The notes: generated by a model from the letters alone, not told the origin. 64,000 nucleotides of DNA from Pseudonocardia humida (GCF_023898865.1 NZ_JAGSOV010000053.1:56323-120322), one strand, 5' to 3'. Shown: positions 20,081 through 29,047, numbered from the stretch's first letter. A program made the numbers and translations.

Positions 20081-20875
20081 GTGAGCTCACCGACGACCGG
20101 CGTGGTGTTCCGCCCCCAGTGCCCTCCCGAGCAGCTGCGCGATGCGGTGCGCGCGGCCGAGGACGCCGGGGTGGCCGAGCTGTGGCTGTGGGAGGACTGC
20201 TTCTTCGAGGGCAGCATGAGCGCCGCGGCGGCGGCGCTGGCCTGGAGCGATCGGCTGGCCGTCGGCATCGGGCTGGTCCCGGTGCCGTTGCGCAACGCGG
20301 CACTGACCGCGATGGAGCTCGCCACTGTGGCCAGGATGTTCCCCGGCCGGTTCCTGCCCGGTCTCGGGCACGGCGTGCTGGACTGGATGGCGCAGGTCGG
20401 GGCCAGGGCCGCGTCGCCGATGACGCTGCTGCGCGAGCAGACGACCGCGATCCGCGCGCTGCTGGGCGGCGAGACCGTCACGACGTCCGGGAAGCACGTC
20501 CAGCTCGACGCCGTCGCGCTGGACTGGCCGCCGCCCCAGCCCCCGCCGCTGCTGGTCGGCGGGCGCGGGCCGAAGACGCTGCGGCTGGCCGGGGAGCTGG
20601 CCGACGGGGTCATCCTCGACGTCGACCAGACCCCCGAGGGCGTGCGCCGCCAGCTGGCGTCGGTCCAGCAGGGCCGGGAGGCCGCCGGGCGCGCCGACGG
20701 GCCGTTCCGGGCGGTCGTCTACGTCGAGGCCGACCCGACCGCGACCGACCTGTCCGCCCAGATGGCCCGCCGGGCGGCGGAGCTGGGCGGGGTGGGCGCA
20801 ACGTCGGTGGTCTTCCAGCCCCCCGGCGTCGCCCCCGACCCCCGCCCCCTCATCGAGGCCCTGATGCGCTCGTGA
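20081..20875 (+). CDS. LLM-class (luciferase-like) flavin-dependent oxidoreductase
   Basis: A 264-residue TIM-barrel flavin/F420 oxidoreductase. Visible family marks are ELWLWEDCFFEGSMS, GIGLVPVPLRNAAL, TVARMFPGRFLPGLGHG, LLGGETVTTSGKHVQL and LLVGGRGPKTLRLAGELADG. The barrel is slightly short for the class (usually 290-350), missing part of the C-terminal extension. GTG at 20081 gives VSSPTTGVVFRP at the first strand. It diverges from the asnB-like gene and converges on the GCS2/ATP-grasp gene, so it probably is not in their operon. The substrate cannot be told from sequence; F420 use is common in these organisms. Confidence 0.88.
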   Translation: MSSPTTGVVFRPQCPPEQLRDAVRAAEDAGVAELWLWEDCFFEGSMSAAAAALAWSDRLAVGIGLVPVPLRNAALTAMELATVARMFPGRFLPGLGHGVLDWMAQVGARAASPMTLLREQTTAIRALLGGETVTTSGKHVQLDAVALDWPPPQPPPLLVGGRGPKTLRLAGELADGVILDVDQTPEGVRRQLASVQQGREAAGRADGPFRAVVYVEADPTATDLSAQMARRAAELGGVGATSVVFQPPGVAPDPRPLIEALMRS

Positions 20876-20910
20876 GTGGAAACCGGCTGGGGCCCTGATT
20901 TCCACTCACG
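20871..20910. terminator. Bidirectional 12-bp hairpin between convergent genes
   Basis: CGTGAGTGGAAA (20871-20882, overlapping the LLM stop) pairs perfectly with TTTCCACTCACG (20899-20910) around a 16-base loop. It lies 3 bases from the end of the convergent ligase gene, so it can terminate both. Confidence 0.75.
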
Positions 20911-20913
20911 ACC

Positions 20914-23475
20914 TCATCTCAGGACCCAGGTGTCCTTGGCGCCGCCGCCCCGGGACGAGTTGACGATCATGCTGCCGGCCGGGGCCATCCGGCTCAACGC
21001 GGCCGGCAGCACCTCGGCGTGCGGCTGCCCGCCCAGGCGCGACTGCAGCACGAACGCCCGCAGGTCGACCGCCCGCGGCTCCAGCTTGCCCTCGGCGAAG
21101 GTCGGGTGCGTGGACAGCTCGACCAGGTCCTGGGCCACCCAGCCGGCCGGGTGGGCCCGGATCTGCTCGGCCACCGCGGCCAGCTCCGCGCGCTCGGCGT
21201 GCGGGCCGATCACGATGCCCTGCCCGCCGTAGCCGTCGACCGGCTTGAGCACCAGCTCGTCGAGGCGGTCGAGCACCTGGGCGCGCTGCTCGGGGTCGAC
21301 GCACGGGTAGGTGGGGACGTTGTCCAGCAGGACCTTCTCGCCCAGGTAGTACTCGACCATCCGCGGCACGTAGGCGTAGACCAGCTTGTCGTCGGCGACC
21401 CCGTTGCCCAGCGCGTTCAGCATCGCCACCGTGCCCCGCGACACCGCGTTGACCAGCGCCCGGCCGATGGGGCGCAGGTCGGCGCCCTTCGCCGAGAGCA
21501 GCACGTTCTCGTCGATGCGCCGGTAGAGCGCGGACAGCCTGCGCCGCGCCCCGGTGCCGACCAGGTACACCCCGTCCTCGCTGACCTGCAGCTGGCGCGG
21601 GGTCACCACCGGCACGCCCATCCGGGCGGCCAGCAGCCGGTGCTCGAAGTACGCCGAGTCCGACTCGCCCGCGGAGAGCAGCGCGACCTCGTCGTAGCCG
21701 GGGTCGTCCACGTCGGTGGCCGACAGCAGCGCCGAGTGCAGCATCCCCGGCACCCGCTCCAGGCCGACCACCCCGGCCGGCGGCTCCAGGTCGGGCATGA
21801 CGCTGCGGATCAACCGCCGGCTCATCACCGAGTAGCCGATCCCCGACGGCACCCGCAGGTTGTCCTCCAGCACCAGCCAGTGGTCGGCGCGGTCGCGGAC
21901 CAGGTCGATGCCGGCCACCGCGATCCGCACGGCGTCCGCCGGGACCAGCCGGCCCACCCGGCTCAGCCCGGGCGCGTCCTGGACGACCGCGGGCGGCACG
22001 ACGCCGTCGGCGACGATCGACCGCTCGGCGTAGACGTCGCGGATGAACGCCTCCAGCGCGCGCACCCGCTGGGTGAGCCCGGCGGTCAGCCCGCTCCAGT
22101 CCTCGCTGGTCACGATGCGGGGCACCAGGTCGAGCGGGAACAGCCGGTCGGGCTCGCCGTCGCCGACGCGGAACGTGACCCCGCGGGCGCGCTGCTCGGT
22201 GCGCAGCGCCGACTCGGCCGCGGCCAGCCCGCGCGGGCCCATCCGCTCCAGCGAGCGGAACATCCAGCCGTAGTGCGGCAGCACGGTGCCGCCCGCGCTG
22301 ACCGCCTCGTCGAACGACGACGGGTGGTAGGCGGCGAGCAGCTCGGCGGCGGCGGGCACCGTCTGCGGCGGCTCGTGGCTCGGCCGCCTGCCCTGGGTGT
22401 GCGCCAGCAGCGCGTCGACGACGTCGACGTACTCGCCGCGGCGGCCGTACACGCGGCGCTGGGCGGCCGCGGCGCTGCCCCGGCCCAGCGCGGCCCGGGA
22501 CAGCTCCAGCACCTGCTCCCAGTCGCCGACCTCCTCCAGCTGCGGGCGCAGGTGGTCGACCAGCGCGCCGATCAGCACCTCGGGGGCGACCAGCGAGGGG
22601 CCGACCAGGTCGACGAGGTCGCCCTCCAGGCCCGAGCGGGCCGCCCGCCAGCTGGCCGCGCGCAGCAGCTCGTGGCGGGCCGCGGGCAGCGGGAGCCCGG
22701 CGTCGAGGTCGGCCCGGGCCCTGGCCACCAGCGCCCGGAACAGCCCGGCGATCAGCACCACGTCGTCGACCTGCGGGCAGGCGTCGCACACCCGCAGCTC
22801 GACGGTCGGCAGGTGGGCGCTGGGCCGGATGTCGAAGTAGACCATCCCGGGGTCGCTGATCGTGCCGGACGCGATCAGCTCGTCGACCATGCGGTCGTAG
22901 TCGGCCGCGGTCTCCAGGTGCCCGGGCGGGCCCGCCGTCGGCCAGCGCGACCAGACCATGCTGCGGAAGCTGGCGTAGCCCGAGTCGCGCCCGCGCCAGT
23001 ACGGCGAGCTGGCCGAGATCGCCAGCAGCGTCGGCAGGTAGGGCGCGACCCGTTGGGTGACCTGCACGGCGACGTCGCGGTCGGGCACGTCGACGTGCAC
23101 CTGCGCGCCGCAGATGTGCTGCTCGCTGACCAGCAGCTGGTACTCGTGCTGCATCCGCTCGTAGCGGGCGCCCGCCGAGATCGCGTCGGTGGACATGTCG
23201 GCCAGCGGGACCGTGCCCGCGGCCACGACACCGAGCCCGAGCGGGCTCGCGGTGGCCTCCAGCGTGCCGCGCAGGCGGCGCAGGTTCTCGCGCAGCTCGT
23301 CGAGCGTGGCGCAGACCGGCGTGTTGGTCTCGACGAGGGAGCGCTGCAGCTCGGGGGCGAACTCGTCGCCGTCGAGCTGGGACAGCAGCGCGTCCACCTC
23401 GGGCGCGGAGCGGCGGGTCTCCAGGTCGACGACGTGGAACTCCTCCTCCACGCCGAGCAGGGGGAGGTCGCTCAT
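20914..23475 (-). CDS. GCS2 carboxylate-amine ligase fused to circularly permuted ATP-grasp
   Basis: An 853-residue fusion. Residues 1 to about 365 are a YbdK/GCS2-type glutamate-cysteine-ligase-like domain (LLGVEEEFHVVD, ETNTPVCATLDEL, CGAQVHVDVP, LPTVELRVCDACP). From about 385 on is a type 2 circularly permuted ATP-grasp (HYGWMFRSLERMG, VLEDNLRVPSGIGYSV, NSSRGGGAKDTWVLR at the C-terminus). Both halves are ATP-dependent amide-bond formers, so the protein could add two residues in sequence to a small acceptor. Fusions of this sort are known in actinobacteria but their product is not established. It is transcribed in the same direction as the asnB-like/S9 pair, separated by the opposite-strand LLM gene. 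Not a classic glutathione enzyme, because actinomycetes use mycothiol. Confidence 0.9.
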   Translation of the reverse strand: MSDLPLLGVEEEFHVVDLETRRSAPEVDALLSQLDGDEFAPELQRSLVETNTPVCATLDELRENLRRLRGTLEATASPLGLGVVAAGTVPLADMSTDAISAGARYERMQHEYQLLVSEQHICGAQVHVDVPDRDVAVQVTQRVAPYLPTLLAISASSPYWRGRDSGYASFRSMVWSRWPTAGPPGHLETAADYDRMVDELIASGTISDPGMVYFDIRPSAHLPTVELRVCDACPQVDDVVLIAGLFRALVARARADLDAGLPLPAARHELLRAASWRAARSGLEGDLVDLVGPSLVAPEVLIGALVDHLRPQLEEVGDWEQVLELSRAALGRGSAAAAQRRVYGRRGEYVDVVDALLAHTQGRRPSHEPPQTVPAAAELLAAYHPSSFDEAVSAGGTVLPHYGWMFRSLERMGPRGLAAAESALRTEQRARGVTFRVGDGEPDRLFPLDLVPRIVTSEDWSGLTAGLTQRVRALEAFIRDVYAERSIVADGVVPPAVVQDAPGLSRVGRLVPADAVRIAVAGIDLVRDRADHWLVLEDNLRVPSGIGYSVMSRRLIRSVMPDLEPPAGVVGLERVPGMLHSALLSATDVDDPGYDEVALLSAGESDSAYFEHRLLAARMGVPVVTPRQLQVSEDGVYLVGTGARRRLSALYRRIDENVLLSAKGADLRPIGRALVNAVSRGTVAMLNALGNGVADDKLVYAYVPRMVEYYLGEKVLLDNVPTYPCVDPEQRAQVLDRLDELVLKPVDGYGGQGIVIGPHAERAELAAVAEQIRAHPAGWVAQDLVELSTHPTFAEGKLEPRAVDLRAFVLQSRLGGQPHAEVLPAALSRMAPAGSMIVNSSRGGGAKDTWVLR

Positions 23476-23603
23476 GACGCCGACGCTAGGTGTCGTTTGT
23501 TACGAGCGCGGGTCACACCGGGCAACGGACAGGAGTGCTGCACTTCACCGATGTTCCCGATCCGCCGCCGTTCGGAACACCGCCGGGGGTCTGGACGGCC
23601 CAC

Positions 23604-24248
23604 TCAGACGTACGCACCGTCGAGGAACGCCAGCTCCAGCTCCGCCGTCCGGACGAACAGCGCGCGCAGCACGTCGCGGCGGTCGTCGTCCAGCGCCGCG
23701 CTGACCCGGTCGAACTCCAGGCGCAGGAACGCGACCCAGCCCTCGAACGCCGCACCCCGGCGAAGCTCGACCCACTCCCGGGCCAGCGGGTCGGTCGGGG
23801 CGTCGGCGTCGGACCGGGTGGCGCAGTCCAGCCGCAGCCACTCGCCCACCAGCAGCACGGTCAGGCAGGACGGGTGGTCGACGGCGGACCGCACCGTCTC
23901 CAGCAGCTCGCGCAGCTGCGCGGTGGCCGGGCGCGGCTCGGGGTGGGTGCGCTCGTCGAGCGGCACGTCCAGCACGTCCATGGCGCGGGCCAGGTAGGCG
24001 GCGGGCGGCCCGGCGACCAGGCCGAGCCTGCGCGCGTGCGCCAACCGCGACTCGGGCAGGTCGCAGACGGCGACGGTGGCGCCCATGAGCGCCACGAACG
24101 GGTCCAGGACGAGGCTCTCCTGCACGAGGTGGGCGCCGAACACGCCGGGCTCCAGCCGCCCGGCCCACAGCTCGTCGACGAAGCGGTGGGTGGCCGCCGC
24201 GTCCCAGGCCTTCGCCGCGGCGGTCCGCAGCTCGTCGCTGAACGTCAC
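23604..24248 (-). CDS. tenA: TenA-family protein (thiaminase II-like)
   Basis: A 214-residue all-helical TenA/PqqC-superfamily protein. Typical features are FVDELWAGRLEPGVFGAHLVQ, SRLAHARRLG and a C-terminal FVRTAELELAFLDGAYV; TenA proteins hydrolyse aminopyrimidines for thiamin salvage. The canonical active-site cysteine context (CxWGY) is not evident, so it may be a divergent TenA-like member. It overlaps the upstream ComB-like gene by ATGA, forming a two-gene operon whose logic is unclear. Confidence 0.8.
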   Translation of the reverse strand: MTFSDELRTAAAKAWDAAATHRFVDELWAGRLEPGVFGAHLVQESLVLDPFVALMGATVAVCDLPESRLAHARRLGLVAGPPAAYLARAMDVLDVPLDERTHPEPRPATAQLRELLETVRSAVDHPSCLTVLLVGEWLRLDCATRSDADAPTDPLAREWVELRRGAAFEGWVAFLRLEFDRVSAALDDDRRDVLRALFVRTAELELAFLDGAYV

Positions 24249-24985
24249 CCGCGAACGCTACCGGCGAGCAGGCCGCCCGTCAGGGCGGGGACGGCGCGGC
24301 TCGCGTCCAGCGCGGCGGCCAGCGCGACGTCGGCGCCGTAGCCGTCGGCGAGCAGCTCCCGACCGGACGAGGTGGCGGCGAGCACGTCGAGCAGGCCGCG
24401 GGCGCGGGCCGCGGCGAACTGCGCGGCGGCCAGGTCGGCCTCGGTGGAGCGGTCGCGCAGCCGGGCGGCGATCGCGCCGGCGCCGACGGCGTCCTCGACG
24501 GCCACCCGCAGCGTGCCGTCCGGCCAGCGCTCCCCGGCGGCGACCAGCCCGACCGGGCCGTCGAACCGATCCGCGGCCGCGGCAACCGCGCCGGCGTTGC
24601 GCAGGCAGCCCGCCAGTAGCGGGACGCCCGCGGCCGCGGCGGCGGCGCACAGGGTGGCGCCGTTCGGTGAGCGCAGCGCCAGCGTGGTGCCCGCAGCCAG
24701 CCCGAGCAGCGACGACGGGCGCAGCGAGGGTCCCGGGCCGTCGCGGCGCCCGGCCGGGACCGCCCCGGCCCGCTCGGCCTCGGCCTCCGCGGCGGCCGGG
24801 TCGTGGTCGCGCTGCGGGAGCACCGCGGCGCCCCGCCCCACCGCGATGTCGACCGACGTGCAGAACGACAGGACGTCGACCACGACCAGCACGGCGCAGT
24901 CGGCGGCGAGCACCTCGACGCCGTGGGGGCCCCACTCCAGCCGCACCCGGTACCCGCGCTGGCGGTGCTCGCTCCTGGGCTCCAT
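24245..24985 (-). CDS. ComB-family 2-phosphosulfolactate phosphatase-like protein
   Basis: A 246-residue protein of the ComB family (Mg-dependent phosphatase, named for coenzyme M synthesis). The family marks are VVVDVLSFCTSVDIAVGRGA near residue 33, LRSPNGATLC in the middle, and LAGCLRNAGAVA. Actinomycetes do not make coenzyme M, so the real substrate is probably another phosphorylated acid. ATG at 24985 begins MEPRSEHRQRG; an in-frame GTG two codons upstream is possible. It is the first gene of a pair with TenA and diverges from the oxidoreductase at 25016, with only 30 bases between. Confidence 0.83.
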   Translation of the reverse strand: MEPRSEHRQRGYRVRLEWGPHGVEVLAADCAVLVVVDVLSFCTSVDIAVGRGAAVLPQRDHDPAAAEAEAERAGAVPAGRRDGPGPSLRPSSLLGLAAGTTLALRSPNGATLCAAAAAAGVPLLAGCLRNAGAVAAAADRFDGPVGLVAAGERWPDGTLRVAVEDAVGAGAIAARLRDRSTEADLAAAQFAAARARGLLDVLAATSSGRELLADGYGADVALAAALDASRAVPALTGGLLAGSVRG

Positions 24986-25015
24986 CGGCACCGACCGACG
25001 GTAGCGTCCGGGGAC

Positions 25016-26623
25016 GTGGCCGTTCAGCAGGTTGAGGGCAGGGTCGGGCTCCCCGCACCGATCGCCGAGCTCGCCGCGCGCCGGTGGGACGCCGTGGTCG
25101 TCGGCGGCGGGCACAACGGCCTCACGGCCGCGGCCTACCTGGCCAGGGCGGGCAGGTCGGTGCTGGTGCTGGAGGCGCGCGAGCGGCTCGGCGGCGCGGC
25201 GACGCTGGAGCGGCCCTTCGCCGACGACCCGGACTACCTGATCAGCCCGTGCGCGTACGTGGTGGGGCTGCTGCACCCGCTGGTCGTCTCCGAGCTGGGG
25301 CTGGCCGAGCGCGGGTTCGCGGTCACCCTGGTTGACCCGAGCCTGTGGTGCCCCTTCGAGGACGGCACGTCGGTGGCGGTCTGGTCCGACGCGGACGCCG
25401 CGGCGAAGGAGGTCGCCGCGCTGGCCCCGTCCGACGTCGAGGGCTACCTGGCCTACGAGGCCCTCTTCGAGCGCATCCGGCGCACCCTGCGGCTCGGCCC
25501 GCGCGACACCTGGGTCGGCGACAGCCCGGACCGCGCCGAGCTGGCCGAGCTGTTCGGCGCGGACACCGAGGCGCTCGACGTGCTGCTGCACCGCTCGATC
25601 GCCGACGTCGTCTGCGAGCACGTGCGCGACGAGCGGCTGCGCGCCCTGCTGCACGGGCAGGGCGTGATCGGCACCTGGGCCGGTCCGCGCGACCCGGGCA
25701 CCGCCGGCGTGCACGCGATGCACTCGCTGGGCACGCTGAACGACGGCCGCTGGGGCTACGTGCGCGGCGGCACCGGCCGGGTCTCGTTCGCGATCGCCGA
25801 CGCCGCCGTCGCGCACGGCGCCGTGCTGGCCGCTGGGGTTCCGGTGGCGGCCATCGAACCGGGGGAGGGGGTGCGGCTGGCCGGCGGCGAGCTGATCGCC
25901 GCCGACGTCGTCGTCTCCAGCGCCGACCCCAAGCGCACGACGGCGCTCTGCGGCGACGCCGCGCCCGGGCCGTGGCGCGCCCGGGTCGACGCCTGGAGGT
26001 CGACCAGCCCCGTCGTGAAGATCAACTGCGCGCTCCGCGGGCTGCCCGTGTTCCCCGCCGCGCCCGACCCCGACCTCCCGCACCGCGCCATGGTCACGAT
26101 CACCTCCGGCCTGGACGCCACCCAGGCCGCCTTCGAGCGCGCCGTAGCCGGGCACCCGGCGCCGTCCTGGGCGGAGGTGTACTTCCCGTCGCGCTACGAC
26201 CCCTCCGTGGCGCCGGAGGGCAGGCACGTGATGAGCGTGTTCGCCCAGTACGTGCCCTACGCCCTGGCCGAAGGCAGCTGGGAGACCCGGCGGGAGGAGA
26301 TCGCCGACGCCGCCCTCGCCGAGGTCGCCCGCTTCGCCCCCGACGTCGTGGACCGCATCGAGCACCGGCAGGTGCTGGGCCCACCCGACGTCGAGGCCCG
26401 GATCGGCCTGACCGGCGGCCACATCTTCCAGGGCGACTGCCTGCCCGACCAGATGTGGGACCGCCGGTTCGGCCCGCGCACCGCGGTGCCCGGCCTCTAC
26501 CTGGCCGGCGCCGCCACCCACCCCGGCGGCAGCGTGATCGGCGTCAACGGCCGCAACGCCGCGATGGCCGTCCTCGCCGACACCACCCCCGACCGCCTCC
26601 CGTCCGCCCCGCCCCTGTCCTGA
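25016..26623 (+). CDS. Phytoene-desaturase-like FAD oxidoreductase (PYROXD2 type)
   Basis: A 535-residue FAD-dependent oxidoreductase. The dinucleotide fold is VVVGGGHNGLTAAAYLARAG near residues 25-45, followed by VLEARERLGGAATLE, and the C-terminal FAD motif is YLAGAATHPGGSVIGVNGRN. Within the CrtI/PDS superfamily the HNGL motif and absence of polar carotenoid-neighbour genes point to the PYROXD2-like branch, whose substrate is unknown. GTG at 25016 is the only start just ahead of the fold; longer upstream frames run antisense to comB. Ends 15 bases before a repeat hairpin (26639-26722). Confidence 0.9.
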   Translation: MAVQQVEGRVGLPAPIAELAARRWDAVVVGGGHNGLTAAAYLARAGRSVLVLEARERLGGAATLERPFADDPDYLISPCAYVVGLLHPLVVSELGLAERGFAVTLVDPSLWCPFEDGTSVAVWSDADAAAKEVAALAPSDVEGYLAYEALFERIRRTLRLGPRDTWVGDSPDRAELAELFGADTEALDVLLHRSIADVVCEHVRDERLRALLHGQGVIGTWAGPRDPGTAGVHAMHSLGTLNDGRWGYVRGGTGRVSFAIADAAVAHGAVLAAGVPVAAIEPGEGVRLAGGELIAADVVVSSADPKRTTALCGDAAPGPWRARVDAWRSTSPVVKINCALRGLPVFPAAPDPDLPHRAMVTITSGLDATQAAFERAVAGHPAPSWAEVYFPSRYDPSVAPEGRHVMSVFAQYVPYALAEGSWETRREEIADAALAEVARFAPDVVDRIEHRQVLGPPDVEARIGLTGGHIFQGDCLPDQMWDRRFGPRTAVPGLYLAGAATHPGGSVIGVNGRNAAMAVLADTTPDRLPSAPPLS

Positions 26624-26638
26624 TCGGGCGGCCCCGGG

Positions 26639-26722
26639 TTCAGGAAGGCCACCTTCAGGTCCGCACAGGCCAGGAAGGCCACCTTCCCGAACCTCCGGGT
26701 CCATGAAGGTGGCCTTCCTGAA
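26639..26722. repeat. Palindromic intergenic repeat, GGAAGGCCACCTTC family
   Basis: A 19-base arm (26639-26657) is perfectly complementary to 26704-26722, and a third copy of the 16-base core lies in the loop (26671-26686). The core itself folds (GAAGG-CCA-CCTTC). It sits between convergent genes and can terminate both. A related palindrome occurs at 53601-53655, so this looks like a dispersed repeat family used as terminators. Confidence 0.8.
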
Positions 26723-26769
26723 CGTCCGGCCCGGCGCCGCCCGGCGGGGGCGGCGGGGGCGGCGCGGGC

Positions 26770-28359
26770 TCAGGGGACGAGCAGGCCCCAGTAGAGCGCC
26801 CACGGGACGAAGGCGGCCGCGGCGACCAGCAGTGCGGTGATCCGGATGCGCTCGCCGGCGGACCGGGCGGGCCCCGCCGGCCTGCGGACGGTGCCGGGGC
26901 CGCGACCGCCGCGGCCGGCGCCGACGGGTTCGGGTGCCTCGGCCGGGTCGAGCGCCGCCGGCCTGCTGCCGCGCCCTCGGAGCAGCCCGACCACCAGCAC
27001 GACCGCCGCCACCACCGTGGTGACCGCCAGCACCTGCAGCGCCAGCCACGGGAGCGTGCGCTCGAGCAGCAGCGGACCCGGGTCGATCGTGCGCCCGCCG
27101 CGGACGAGGGTCAGCTCGACCAGGTAGTACAGGGTCCCGACGACCGTGACCAGCCCCGCACCGGCGACCACCCGGGCCGCCACCGGGGCCGGCATCGCCG
27201 GTCCGGGACGCAGCACGCGGTGCAGCCGGCGCACGGCCGCGGTCAGCGCGAAGCCGCCGAACCCGCCCAGCATCAAGCCCAGCGCCACGCCGTGCGCGGG
27301 AGCGGACTCCCACCACCCCAGCGGCGGCACGGCCGCGGTCGCCAGCGGCTGGTCGCCGGTCCCGCTGACCGAGGTGCGCGGAGCCGCACCGCTCGCCGCC
27401 GCGCTCGTCCAGGACGCGACCAGGTCGACGTAGCCGGGGGCGAGCACCGGTCCCTCGGAGAAGCCGTCGGTGGTGGTGTGCAGCCCGTGGTCGGCACCGT
27501 CGATGGTCCGCAGCGTGTAGTGCGGGTTGCCGGCGCGCTCCAGCGCGGTGCGGAACGCGGCGACGCTCTCGACCGGCGGTGTCGCCCGGTCCAGCGCCCC
27601 CCAGACGCCCAGCACCGGCAGCGTCAGCCCGCTCAGCACGGGAGCGGGGTCGTAGTAGGGCTCGGGGAACATGCCCATGTCGCTGATCAGCCGGTACACC
27701 CCGGACGACGCCGCGTCGACCAGCGAGCCCCGCACCCCGGCGGCGTGCACCTTGAGCGCCTCGGCCCAGGTCTGCTGGCGCAGCGGCTCGAGCCCGTTCG
27801 CGCCGATCACCACCAGGAACGCCGTGCGCTCGTCGCGGGAGGCGGCCAGCGGAGCCACCCACCCGCCCTCGCTCGTGCCCCAGAGCCCGACCGCGCCGGG
27901 GTCGATGCCGGGCTGCTCGCGCAGCACCCCGGCGGCCGCGACGGCGTCGTCGGCCAGCTGGGAGTAGGAGCGCTCGGTCAGCGAGTAGCCCACCGACCGC
28001 TTGTCGTAGGCCAGCGTCGCCACCCCGGCCGCGGCGAACGCCTCGGCCTCCTCGCGGTACTTGTCCCGGGGGCCCGCACCCGCGCCGTGCACCATGACCA
28101 CGGCCGGGGCGCCCGGCCGGGGATCGGCCGGGATCCGCAGCGTGGCCGGGAGCGCGAGGCCGTCGGCGGTCGGCACGGTCAGCTCGACCTGGCGGACGTC
28201 GCCCGCCTCGGCGGGGGCCCGGCTCGACGGGTCCACCCCGCCCGGTACCGGTCCACCCAGCGCCGAGCCGGTCAGGGACGCCGTCGCCGCGGCGGCGAGC
28301 GCGCCCGCGATCAGCATCCGGGCGACGGTCCGGCGGGGCCGTCGTCGTCGTGTCTCCAT
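26770..28359 (-). CDS. Secreted/membrane alpha/beta hydrolase with C-terminal TM helices
   Basis: A 529-residue protein. An N-terminal Arg-rich signal segment (RRRRPRRTVARM, then LIAGALAAAATASLTGSALG) is followed by an alpha/beta-hydrolase: oxyanion region VVMVHGAGAGPRDKY, nucleophile GTSEGGWVAPLA, acid in WGALDRATPP and histidine in DGADHGLH. Three or four hydrophobic helices follow (VALGLMLGGFGGFALTAAV; VVAGAGLVTVVGTLYYLVEL; WLALQVLAVTTVVAAVVLVV). So the catalytic domain is extracytoplasmic and membrane-tethered. ATG at 28359 follows AGGGG; upstream starts overlap the operator and are rejected. A divergent ArsR-like regulator (28430) and a dyad between them suggest substrate-controlled expression. 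Substrate unknown; BAAT/peptidase-like acyl hydrolases are the nearest folds. Confidence 0.87.
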   Translation of the reverse strand: METRRRRPRRTVARMLIAGALAAAATASLTGSALGGPVPGGVDPSSRAPAEAGDVRQVELTVPTADGLALPATLRIPADPRPGAPAVVMVHGAGAGPRDKYREEAEAFAAAGVATLAYDKRSVGYSLTERSYSQLADDAVAAAGVLREQPGIDPGAVGLWGTSEGGWVAPLAASRDERTAFLVVIGANGLEPLRQQTWAEALKVHAAGVRGSLVDAASSGVYRLISDMGMFPEPYYDPAPVLSGLTLPVLGVWGALDRATPPVESVAAFRTALERAGNPHYTLRTIDGADHGLHTTTDGFSEGPVLAPGYVDLVASWTSAAASGAAPRTSVSGTGDQPLATAAVPPLGWWESAPAHGVALGLMLGGFGGFALTAAVRRLHRVLRPGPAMPAPVAARVVAGAGLVTVVGTLYYLVELTLVRGGRTIDPGPLLLERTLPWLALQVLAVTTVVAAVVLVVGLLRGRGSRPAALDPAEAPEPVGAGRGGRGPGTVRRPAGPARSAGERIRITALLVAAAAFVPWALYWGLLVP

Positions 28360-28382
28360 GGTCCACCCCTCTACAGAAGAAG

Positions 28383-28406
28383 CTCTGCAAACAAAGCTTT
28401 GCACAG
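28383..28406. promoter_or_regulatory. Operator dyad between hydrolase and ArsR-like gene
   Basis: CTCTGCAAA (28383-28391) and TTTGCACAG (28398-28406) are inverted repeats with one mismatch, around CAAAGC; the inner CAAAGCTTTG is a perfect palindrome. It lies in the 70-base gap between divergent genes and is visibly AT-richer than its surroundings, so it is the likely binding site of the HTH protein at 28430. Confidence 0.7.
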
Positions 28407-28429
28407 AAGAGTGTGCTAGCTTCCGGCAG

Positions 28430-29047
28430 ATGTCAACCCAGGGAGAGCCCGGAGATCGCGGGTCAGGGGGCCCCGAACCGGCCCGGGAGCTGAGCGACCC
28501 CGGCGCCCTCAAGGCCCTCGGTCACCCGCTGCGCCAGCAGATCCTGCGGAGCCTGCACCGCGACGGCCCGGCCACGGCGACGACGCTGGCCGCGGCGCTC
28601 GGCGAGAACACCGGCGCCACCAGCTACCACCTGCGCCAGCTCGCCGAGCACGGGTTCGTCGAGGACATCCCGGAGCGGGCCCGCGGCCGGGTGCGGTGGT
28701 GGCGGGCGCGCCGGCAGGACATCCGGTTCCTGCCCCGCAGCACCATGACCGAGGACGCCCGGGCGGCCCTCGACCAGCTCACCGAGCTCAACGCGGCCGA
28801 GGACGACCAGGCGCTGGCCCGGTTCCAGCAGCGGCGCGAGGAGATGGGGCCCTGGGGCGACGCGCTGCTGTTCAGCCGCAGCGCGCTGCGGCTGGCGCCG
28901 CACGAGCTGCTCGCGTTCTGGGAGGAGTACATGGCCCTGGTGCTGCGCTACCGCGGCGACGACGCCGAGGGCCACGCGGTCGACCCGCCGCCGCAGGACG
29001 CGCGCCGCATCCTGGTGCGCTTCCTGGCGTTCCCCGACGTCGACTGA
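28430..29047 (+). CDS. ArsR-like winged-helix transcriptional regulator
   Basis: A 205-residue regulator. The HTH occupies residues about 25-95: LSDPGALKALGHPLRQQIL, TATTLAAALGENTGATSYHLRQLAEHGFV and a basic wing RGRVRWWRARRQDI. The C-terminal 110 residues carry an acidic effector/dimer region (LAFWEEYMALVLRY). It matches the HTH_20/ArsR-like family common in actinomycetes. ATG at 28430 is 23 bases past the operator. Divergent from the membrane hydrolase, which it probably represses together with itself. Confidence 0.9.
   Translation: MSTQGEPGDRGSGGPEPARELSDPGALKALGHPLRQQILRSLHRDGPATATTLAAALGENTGATSYHLRQLAEHGFVEDIPERARGRVRWWRARRQDIRFLPRSTMTEDARAALDQLTELNAAEDDQALARFQQRREEMGPWGDALLFSRSALRLAPHELLAFWEEYMALVLRYRGDDAEGHAVDPPPQDARRILVRFLAFPDVD

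Noticed and set aside
18104..20875. 923-residue frame including the LLM gene
   Set aside because: Only the portion from 20081 is the LLM enzyme; earlier codons are antisense to asnB.
24245..28390. 1381-residue minus-strand frame
   Set aside because: Only its last 246 codons (ComB-like) are real; the rest is antisense to the PYROXD2-like gene and out of frame with the hydrolase.
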